From Flavobacteriales bacterium (GTDB taxonomy: Bacteria > Bacteroidota > Bacteroidia > Flavobacteriales > TMED113): 6,353 nucleotides of DNA. Where the stretch lies: positions 18,554 through 24,906 of the forward strand of contig PAVX01000023.1 of the NCBI GenBank assembly GCA_002713285.1, given 5' to 3'. Positions 1 through 5,031 of the stretch are shown here, piece after piece. The notes below the pieces were generated by a model. It ran no database searches. It saw nothing but the letters and a program-made list of their open reading frames with translations, and was not told the DNA's origin. The position numbers were made by a program, and so were the translations under genes. The stretch's first letter is position 1, and every line of letters begins with the position of its first letter.

Positions 1-812
1 TTTAGTTGAATTTGATGAGTCTTGATATTATGTTTCTTTTCAATAATTTGACCATTAACGTTACATATTTCAATGGAAAAGTATTCATTCTGTTTTTTAA
101 GGTAAATAGATGTGTTTTGATTGATGGGATTAGGATAAATTGCTTGAATAAATCTATTTTCTTCTAATCCAATAGATCCTTGTATTGTGGAGGGATCTAC
201 ATCTAATACTATATCAAAAACACCATGTAAATTATTGTTTAAGTCAGTGTTTAAAGCGATAATTTCGTCACTAATATTCCAGCTATCTAAACCAAGACTT
301 GTGTCTCCTTCAAAATATAATTGAGTTGTTACTTCATTCTCTTCTAAATAAGATGATTTATAGTGTATATGGCTCGCCCTATAGTAACTACCATTCAAAT
401 ATTTGCCGGGGAGAATTGTTTGATAACCATAATTACCGTTGATGTCGGTATACATTTTTGAACGATACCACAGATCTTCATAGCTAGAGTTGATGTATGA
501 GTTTGTTGCTTCGTCAAACTCCCCTTGATTAGCATGCCAAACATCGACTATAGCATTTGGGATGGGTGTTATACAGTCATTAGCGTAAACGGTTCCTGTT
601 ATAAAAAGGAAGTTAGATGTGATATTTGGAGGTGTTAAAATTGATATATTTGGTGAATTTGGGGTATAGAACGGCCCTTGTAAATCAGTATTTGTAAGAC
701 ATTCTCCAATATCATTAAATGCTTTTAATTTAAATGGAAAAATAGATAAAACGCCTAAGCTCATAATAGTTTTAATAATAGACCTTCTATTTCGTTTAAA
801 TTCATTATTCAT
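1..812 (-). CDS. Secreted intradiol ring-cleavage (catechol/protocatechuate-type) dioxygenase with T9SS sorting tail, C-terminus cut by window edge
   Basis: Predicted non-haem Fe(III) dioxygenase that opens catecholic rings between the two hydroxyls. 270 codons are visible from the ATG at 810-812; no stop is reached. Residues 9-30 form an N-terminal signal with twin arginines (RRSIIK) and a hydrophobic stretch. The family core follows: TDLQGPFYTPNSP (about 42-54), the DCITPIPNAIVDVWHANQGEF block (about 79-99), YTDINGNYGYQTILPGKY (121-138), YRASHIHYK (144-152) and TTQLYFEGD (162-170). Aligning by eye with protocatechuate 3,4-dioxygenase, the four iron ligands are present as Tyr106, Tyr138, His148 and His150, with the active-site Arg at 145, so it should be active. 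YPNP at 226-229, followed by a Gly-Gln-Ile-Ile segment, begins a type A T9SS sorting domain, implying export or attachment at the cell surface. It is transcribed away from the downstream cluster. Family is confident; the substrate (aromatic monomer, algal phenolic or catecholate) is unknown. Confidence 0.9.
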   Translation of the reverse strand, partial: MNNEFKRNRRSIIKTIMSLGVLSIFPFKLKAFNDIGECLTNTDLQGPFYTPNSPNISILTPPNITSNFLFITGTVYANDCITPIPNAIVDVWHANQGEFDEATNSYINSSYEDLWYRSKMYTDINGNYGYQTILPGKYLNGSYYRASHIHYKSSYLEENEVTTQLYFEGDTSLGLDSWNISDEIIALNTDLNNNLHGVFDIVLDVDPSTIQGSIGLEENRFIQAIYPNPINQNTSIYLKKQNEYFSIEICNVNGQIIEKKHNIKTHQIQL

Positions 813-864
813 ATAATTGTGATTTATTTTGTAATAAATTTAATCATTATTTTTCTCATTGTTT

Positions 865-893
865 AGTATATGTAACTCTGTAATTAAAACAAA
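865..893 (-). promoter_or_regulatory. Possible promoter of the dioxygenase gene
   Basis: On the minus strand a TTTG (893-890) is followed after 19 bases by TATACT (870-865), about 50 bases before the start codon. TTTG fits the Bacteroidota -33 box, but the second box does not match TAnnTTTG well. Two runs of nine A on this strand (928-920 and 914-906) lie just upstream, where an UP-like element could sit. In sequence this AT-rich such matches arise by chance, so this is a weak call. Nothing else was seen in the gap 813-974. Confidence 0.25.
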
Positions 894-974
894 GTCAATT
901 AATTATTTTTTTTTACGAGTTTTTTTTTATTTTATTTTCTTTCTAAAATAGAATTTTATAGTATATTGGTACTT

Positions 975-1202
975 ATGCAAAAAAGAGGTAGACCTTCAAC
1001 CAAGCCACCTAAATTAAGAGATGGTTTTTATATAGAGCTGAGAACACAGGGTTCTTCAGGGGCTATAAAAATAATACGTAAAAATATGGAAGAGGTAGAT
1101 AAAGCTCTTGCATTATACTCTAAAACTAAAGTTGTTAAATACCTTGGTCAAGTTAAATCTGGTCAATGGGTAGATGGAGATAATAAGGGTCAAAAAGTAT
1201 AG
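975..1202 (+). CDS. Small basic conserved-type protein with AT-hook-like N-terminus, function unknown
   Basis: A 75-residue protein read from the ATG at 975. An in-frame TTG at 966 would add three residues, but the protein pattern begins naturally at MQKRGRP. The first 13 residues (MQKRGRPSTKPPK) contain RGRP, the core of the AT-hook that binds the minor groove of AT-rich DNA, embedded in Lys and Pro. The rest (LRDGFYIELRTQGSSGAIKIIRKNMEEVDKA... in short strands then a helix) looks like a small alpha/beta fold; residues about 40-52 form a likely helix and a YLGQVKSGQWV strand pair follows. There is no signal peptide or membrane segment, so it is cytoplasmic. It resembles small uncharacterised proteins I recall from flavobacterial genomes, but I cannot name a family. 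It is a lone gene, divergent from the dioxygenase and about 146 bases before the next gene. A nucleoid-associated or regulatory role is inference from the AT-hook alone. Confidence 0.7.
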   Translation: MQKRGRPSTKPPKLRDGFYIELRTQGSSGAIKIIRKNMEEVDKALALYSKTKVVKYLGQVKSGQWVDGDNKGQKV

Positions 1203-1276
1203 CTTTTATTTCAATTTCCTCTTTTTTTAACCACTCAATTTTCTCAATTATAATCTTGTAATTCAATATTTTCTAT

Positions 1277-1301
1277 TATTTATAATAATTCTAAATAATA
1301 T
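1277..1301. repeat. 25-base direct repeat, copy 1 (candidate operator)
   Basis: This copy is identical over 25 bases to 1319-1343. It lies inside a longer perfect inverted repeat, TATTATTTA (1274-1282), nine bases, TAAATAATA (1292-1300), which is the layout of a dimeric-regulator site. It covers the place where the -33 element of the adjacent -7 box would fall. The base composition is almost pure A/T, so the symmetry is less striking than the exact 25-base identity. The regulator is unknown; an iron-responsive one would fit the operon. Confidence 0.7.
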
Positions 1302-1304
1302 TGT

Positions 1305-1312
1305 TATTTTTG
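1305..1312 (+). promoter_or_regulatory. Candidate Bacteroidota -7 promoter box for the cupredoxin operon
   Basis: TATTTTTG matches the Bacteroidota -7 consensus TAnnTTTG at every fixed position. It predicts transcription starting near 1319 and a leader of about 30 bases that consists almost wholly of repeat copy 2. No TTTG is seen at the expected -33 distance, where repeat copy 1 lies instead. The rest of 1203-1348 is T-rich and shows no convincing terminator for the preceding small gene. Confidence 0.4.
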
Positions 1313-1318
1313 TGCAGC

Positions 1319-1343
1319 TATTTATAATAATTCTAAATAATAT
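1319..1343. repeat. 25-base direct repeat, copy 2 (candidate operator, in leader)
   Basis: Second exact copy, starting 42 bases after the first and so on the same face of the DNA helix (about four turns). It has TATTTA (1319-1324) and TAAATA (1334-1339) as inverted arms, shorter than around copy 1. It ends six bases before the ATG at 1349, so a protein bound here would block the predicted start of transcription. Its TAAATAATATAA end (1334-1345) recurs just before the imelysin start (3906-3917), which may only reflect the usual A/T-rich start context. Confidence 0.7.
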
Positions 1344-1348
1344 AAATT

Positions 1349-2662
1349 ATGAAAAACAGTGTACTATTCTTTTTTTTATCTTTCACATTACTATCTTTTT
1401 CTCAAACAACTCATTTTGTAAATGCTGGTATGATGTACTTTACTCCATCAGATTTAGTAATAGAGCAGGGTGATATAGTGATTTGGATTAATGATGGAGG
1501 AACACATGATGTTAATGGGAACATAAATTCTATAACGAACGAGCCTTTTAATAATCCTGAAACTTTTGATTCACCGACAATGAGTACTATCGGAGGAGAA
1601 ATATATACACATATATTTTCTATTCCTGGTATATATAATTATGATTGTTCTGTTTATGGTCACGCTTCAGCAGGTATGGTGGGATCAATCACAGTTAATG
1701 AAACAAATTCTACGGGATGTGTTGATGATGATGTAGCGGCAACAGAATTGGCTAGTATGTGGAATCCAAATATTGTGGGATGTGCAGATGCTGTTGAATA
1801 TTTTATCTCAGTTGGGTATCCTTGTAGTACAGATTTATCTATTTTAGGTATGACAGGTACTATTGCTGATATTTGTGAATGTTCTTGTGATGAATTTTCA
1901 TCTGATTTGACGACAGTTGTAGATATTATAGTCGATTCAGAGATTCATAATACTTTAGAAGCAGCTGTTATTGCAGCAGAACTAGATGATGATTTAAGTG
2001 GAGATGGACCATTTACCGTATTCGCCCCTACAGATGATGCTTTTTCAGCATTACCGGAAGGTACATTAGAATTATTATTAGAAGATCCAATGGGGGATTT
2101 AGCAAATATATTATTACATCATGTGTATGCTGGAACTGCTCTATCTACAGATTTATCTGATGGTATGACTGTTACAACATTATTAGGAACTGAATTATCG
2201 ATTAGTATTTCAGAAGATGGCGTAATGGTTGATAATGCTATGGTTACTATAGTTGATATCATAGCAGATAATGGTGTTGTTCATGTAATTGATGCAGTTC
2301 TATTGCCGACAACTGGATGTGAAGATGATAATTCTACAATTGAACAATATTTTGGTAGTTTTTTTATTACAGAGTGTGGTTCTTTAATTAATTATTTAGA
2401 AGCTAACTATGGTTATTCTCAAGAAGAGGCATGTGCTTGGAATGGTGCACCCATGTTAGATCTTAATGGACTATTAATTTCAGATATATGTGCATGTTCT
2501 TGTAATCTAGAAAATATTACGATTAATGAGCATAATATAATAAGGCAACCACTTTTCATGATAGATCTATCAGGAAAAGTTATATCAAACCCTGATATTA
2601 ATCAGCCTGTGTTTATGATTTATAATGATGGGTTTGTTCAAAAAATATTCTTAACTAACTAA
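1349..2662 (+). CDS. T9SS-exported multidomain protein: cupredoxin, Cys-rich module, fasciclin, Cys-rich module
   Basis: 437 residues. Sec signal peptide 1-18, probably cut before Gln19. A plastocyanin-like cupredoxin spans about 21-116 with a full type 1 copper set: His53 (GGTHDVNG), Cys100, His105 and Met110 (YDCSVYGHASAGM), so it should bind copper and move electrons. A six-Cys module follows (Cys124, 145, 159, 176, 178, 180, ending ICECSC). A fasciclin (FAS1) domain covers about 187-320, with GPFTVFAPTDDAFSALP (220-236), LLHHVYAG (255-262) and NGVVHVIDAVLLP (308-320); these domains mediate adhesion. A second six-Cys module (Cys324, 343, 362, 381, 383, 385, ending ICACSC) repeats the first. 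The tail (about 390-437, ending in a YNDGFVQKIFL segment) fits the short flavobacterial form of a T9SS sorting signal, so the protein is likely outside the outer membrane. It is first in the operon, 23 bases before the DUF4856 gene. Domains are confident; a role as copper partner of metal uptake is inference. Confidence 0.88.
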   Translation: MKNSVLFFFLSFTLLSFSQTTHFVNAGMMYFTPSDLVIEQGDIVIWINDGGTHDVNGNINSITNEPFNNPETFDSPTMSTIGGEIYTHIFSIPGIYNYDCSVYGHASAGMVGSITVNETNSTGCVDDDVAATELASMWNPNIVGCADAVEYFISVGYPCSTDLSILGMTGTIADICECSCDEFSSDLTTVVDIIVDSEIHNTLEAAVIAAELDDDLSGDGPFTVFAPTDDAFSALPEGTLELLLEDPMGDLANILLHHVYAGTALSTDLSDGMTVTTLLGTELSISISEDGVMVDNAMVTIVDIIADNGVVHVIDAVLLPTTGCEDDNSTIEQYFGSFFITECGSLINYLEANYGYSQEEACAWNGAPMLDLNGLLISDICACSCNLENITINEHNIIRQPLFMIDLSGKVISNPDINQPVFMIYNDGFVQKIFLTN

Positions 2663-2675
2663 CTAACTAACTAAC
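2652..2675 (+). repeat. Tandem tetranucleotide repeat (TAAC)x6 at the cupredoxin gene stop
   Basis: Six perfect TAAC units span the last codons of the cupredoxin-fasciclin gene and the intercistronic gap. The stop codon (2660-2662) is the start of the third unit. As the period is four, TAA occurs in all three frames. With three or more units the encoded C-terminus does not change, so slippage would alter only the distance to the next start codon at 2686. Confidence 0.9.
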
Positions 2676-2685
2676 TCTTTTAATT

Positions 2686-3810
2686 ATGAAAAATTTATTT
2701 TATTTATCTTTTATATTTTCAATAACTCTTTTTATTACTAGTTGTGATAAAGATGAGGATAATGATCATGATCACGATCACAATCATGGTGATATTGTTG
2801 CGCCTGACACATATAGCTTTGAGCGTGATGGTTTAAGTACTGTTTCTTACCCTGGTCAAACATGTAGATTAGAGATGGCCGAAGATTTATATAACGCATT
2901 TAAAACTCCATCTTATTCAGAGGAGGAAATTCTTACTATGTTTAATGATGGTGTTGGTTTTCCTGTTGAATATGAATGTGGTAAAAATGTAGGCAGTAAA
3001 ACTTCTGCATCATCTACCGCTTCTTCAGTAACTGGAGATAGGATTGAGGGTATGATATCACAAGTTGTTAATGATGTGTTTCCAAATTGGGATGCTGATG
3101 CTTCAGCTGGTGTAGCAGGTAAGGTCACAGAAAGTGATGGTACGGAACGCCGAGTTAATGGTGATGGTATGGAAATAGACCAATTGTTTATTAAAAGTTT
3201 AATAGGCGCCTTATGTCTTGATCAAATCACAAACAACTATTTAACTGCAACTAAATTAGATGGCGGAAGTAATGATGCTACAGGACTTCAGGCAGGAGAG
3301 TATACAGATATGGAGCATTACTGGGATGAAGGCTTTGGGTATTTATATGGAAGAGATGATCAAGAAAACCCTGTTTTAGGTTTAGGGGTTGTTTTAAACA
3401 AATATCTTGGTAAAGTTAATAATACCGTTGCTCATGCTGGCATAGCAGATGTGATTTATGATGCTTTTAAATTAGGAAGAGCAGCAATTGTAGCTGGAGA
3501 TTATGTTGTAAGAGATCAACAATCAGCAATAATTAAATCAAACTTAGATAAGGTGATTGCACAAAAAGCATCAGATTATTTAAGAGGTGGTGCTGATATT
3601 ATATCTAGTGGTGCTGATAGAGCAGATGCTTTTCATGATTTATCTGAAGGATACGGTTTTGTATTAAGTTTACAATTCACAGACTATTTTTCAACAAATG
3701 ATGTGAATGGTATGCTTGATCAACTTGAAGCTGGAAATGGTTTTTGGGATATTACAGCTGACGAGCTTAACTCAATGGCAAGCACAATTGAAGTGGCTGC
3801 CGGCATGTAA
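2686..3810 (+). CDS. DUF4856-family lipoprotein with His/Asp-rich N-terminal spacer
   Basis: 374 residues. A lipoprotein signal ends in FITSC, with Cys20 as the lipidated residue, so the protein is anchored in the envelope. The spacer after it (about 21-35) is acidic and carries alternating Asp and His (HDHDHNHGD), a plausible metal-binding patch. The remainder fits DUF4856: YSFERDGLSTVSYPGQTCRL near 43-62, EMAEDLYNAF, a HYWDEGFGYLYG motif at 211-222, and a largely helical C-terminal half with GRAAIVAGDY (264-273) and LSEGYGFVLSLQF (319-331). I assign the family from the N-terminal block and the HxWDEGFGY motif. The family has no biochemical function that I know of, but its members often lie beside imelysin genes in flavobacteria, as here. 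A gap of 108 bases containing a long stem-loop separates it from the imelysin gene. A role in metal or iron handling at the outer membrane is inferred from context. Confidence 0.88.
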   Translation: MKNLFYLSFIFSITLFITSCDKDEDNDHDHDHNHGDIVAPDTYSFERDGLSTVSYPGQTCRLEMAEDLYNAFKTPSYSEEEILTMFNDGVGFPVEYECGKNVGSKTSASSTASSVTGDRIEGMISQVVNDVFPNWDADASAGVAGKVTESDGTERRVNGDGMEIDQLFIKSLIGALCLDQITNNYLTATKLDGGSNDATGLQAGEYTDMEHYWDEGFGYLYGRDDQENPVLGLGVVLNKYLGKVNNTVAHAGIADVIYDAFKLGRAAIVAGDYVVRDQQSAIIKSNLDKVIAQKASDYLRGGADIISSGADRADAFHDLSEGYGFVLSLQFTDYFSTNDVNGMLDQLEAGNGFWDITADELNSMASTIEVAAGM

Positions 3811-3822
3811 TAAATGATACTA

Positions 3823-3903
3823 AAATCCTTAGTAAATCTGGTCAGTTTCAACACAGATTGGGGTAATCTTATGTAAAGAGATAACCAGGTTTACTAGGGG
3901 TTT
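3823..3903 (+). promoter_or_regulatory. Long intercistronic RNA stem-loop with inner hairpin
   Basis: Bases 3823-3842 pair with 3884-3903 to give a continuous 20-base-pair stem. Seventeen pairs are Watson-Crick and three (3826-3900, 3829-3897, 3837-3889) are U-G pairs in the plus-strand transcript. The 41-base loop holds a second hairpin, AGATT (3855-3859) with AATCT (3865-3869) around GGGGT. It starts 13 bases after the DUF4856 stop and ends 15 bases before the imelysin ATG. There is no U-run typical of an intrinsic terminator after the stem (UUUAAUAAAU), so an mRNA processing or stability element, or a regulatory leader for the imelysin gene, is more likely. It matches no riboswitch class that I recognise. 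Confidence 0.7.
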
Positions 3904-3918
3904 AATAAATAATATAAT

Positions 3919-5022
3919 ATGTTTAAAAAATATCTACCTTTTTTCTTTATAGTTTTTTTTGGATTTTTTGGTTGTGAAACAGATGATACAGTTGATAATA
4001 ATGAAGATTTATATAATAGATCAGATTTATTGATTAATTGGGCTGATAATATAATCATACCTTCTTATAATAGTTTTTATAATAGTCTTTTAAATTTAAA
4101 TGAAAGTATAGAGTCATTTTTATTAAATCCAAATACCACATTGTTGAACAATGTGTCAGATTCATGGTTGAGTTCTTATAAGCTTTGGCAATCTGTTGAG
4201 ATGTTTGATATAGGATATGCTGAAGTTATCAATTATAAGGGAAAAATGAATATTTATCCTACAGACTCTAATTTGATTGAGGAAAATATTCTAGATGGGG
4301 AATATGATTTAAACAATAATAATAATTTTGATAGTAGAGGTTTTCCAGCAATAGATTATATGATACATGGTTTATCAGATAATATGGATGATATCGTAGA
4401 ATATTATGCAACACCTGAATCTGCTTATTCAAGTTATTTAATTGATATAATTGATGAAATGATTTATCAAACTAATCTAGTTGTTGAGGATTGGGATTCT
4501 TTTCGTTCGGAATTTATTAATTCGACTGATAATACTGCAACCTCTGCAATGAATAAGATGACCAATGATTTCATATATTATTTTGAAAAAGGACTACGAG
4601 CAAATAAAATTGGGATTCCAGCAGGTATTTTTTCTAATGATCCTATTCCCTCTAATGTAGAAGCTTTTTATAAAAAAGATGTCTCTAAAGAATTAGCTAT
4701 GGAGGCGTTATTAGCAACAAAAAACTTTTTTGTAGGAAAACATTTCAATAGTGATATTGTTGGTGAAAGCTTAGAATCGTATTTAAACTCTTTAGATGTA
4801 TCTTCCTCTAATAATTTATCAGAAATTATATTGGACCAGTTTGTAGAGGCTGAAGACCAATTAAGTCAGCTTTCTGATAATTTTGTTGATCAAATTGAAA
4901 CCAATAATATTGAAATGTTAATTACATATGATGCTATACAACAGCTTGTAGTTTCTTTTAAAGTTGACATGTTGCAGTCGCTGGCTATTTCTGTAGATTA
5001 TGTAGATGCAGATGGAGATTAA
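3919..5022 (+). CDS. Imelysin-family (M75/EfeO-like) lipoprotein, probable iron-uptake component
   Basis: 367 residues. The signal peptide (KKYLPFFFIVFFGFFGC) gives a lipidated Cys19, then an acidic Asn/Asp spacer, so it is an anchored envelope protein. The mature part is mostly helical, as in imelysin and EfeO M75 domains: LLINWADNIIIPSYNSF (37-53), WLSSYKLWQSVEMFDIGYAE (83-102), GFPAIDYMIHG (141-151), GLRANKIGIPAGIFSND (225-241) with LRANKIGIPAG highly typical, and a C-terminal VVSFKVDMLQSLAISVDYVDADGD (344-367). The GxHxxE motif of classical imelysins appears here as GFPAID, so the His is lost and Glu is Asp. A run of five Asn (132-136) precedes it. Family members bind or help take up iron in other bacteria; the protease name is historical. 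It lies after the DUF4856 gene and 9 bases before the carboxylase-like gene, supporting co-transcription. Family is confident; the metal and mechanism are not shown by sequence. Confidence 0.92.
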   Translation: MFKKYLPFFFIVFFGFFGCETDDTVDNNEDLYNRSDLLINWADNIIIPSYNSFYNSLLNLNESIESFLLNPNTTLLNNVSDSWLSSYKLWQSVEMFDIGYAEVINYKGKMNIYPTDSNLIEENILDGEYDLNNNNNFDSRGFPAIDYMIHGLSDNMDDIVEYYATPESAYSSYLIDIIDEMIYQTNLVVEDWDSFRSEFINSTDNTATSAMNKMTNDFIYYFEKGLRANKIGIPAGIFSNDPIPSNVEAFYKKDVSKELAMEALLATKNFFVGKHFNSDIVGESLESYLNSLDVSSSNNLSEIILDQFVEAEDQLSQLSDNFVDQIETNNIEMLITYDAIQQLVVSFKVDMLQSLAISVDYVDADGD

Positions 5023-5031
5023 TCTTAACCT

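Noticed and set aside
966..974. TTG start giving a 78-residue version of the small AT-hook-like protein
   Set aside because: The extra residues (M-V-L) add nothing family-like, and the ATG at 975 opens directly with the MQKRGRP pattern.
961..977. TATATTGG (964-970 region) as a -7 promoter box for the small gene
   Set aside because: It differs from TAnnTTTG, has no TTTG partner upstream and would give an almost leaderless message. The match is at chance level in this AT-rich stretch.
1193..1229. Terminator after the small AT-hook gene (AAAAG/CTTTT hairpin and a later T-run)
   Set aside because: The five-base-pair stem is nearly all A-T and is not adjacent to the T-run at 1223-1229, so it is too weak to call.
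2652..2675. Phase-variable frameshift switch in the cupredoxin-fasciclin protein
   Set aside because: The stop is reached at the third unit, so gain or loss of units above three does not change the protein.
2913..3128. 71-codon open frame on the minus strand
   Set aside because: It lies wholly inside the DUF4856 gene, whose family motifs and lipoprotein signal are clear. The antisense translation shows no recognisable motif, so it is a shadow.
3823..3910. Intrinsic terminator ending the DUF4856 transcript
   Set aside because: The stem has a 41-base loop and is followed by UUUAAUAAAU rather than a U-run, and the imelysin gene begins 15 bases later on the same strand. Partial termination cannot be excluded.
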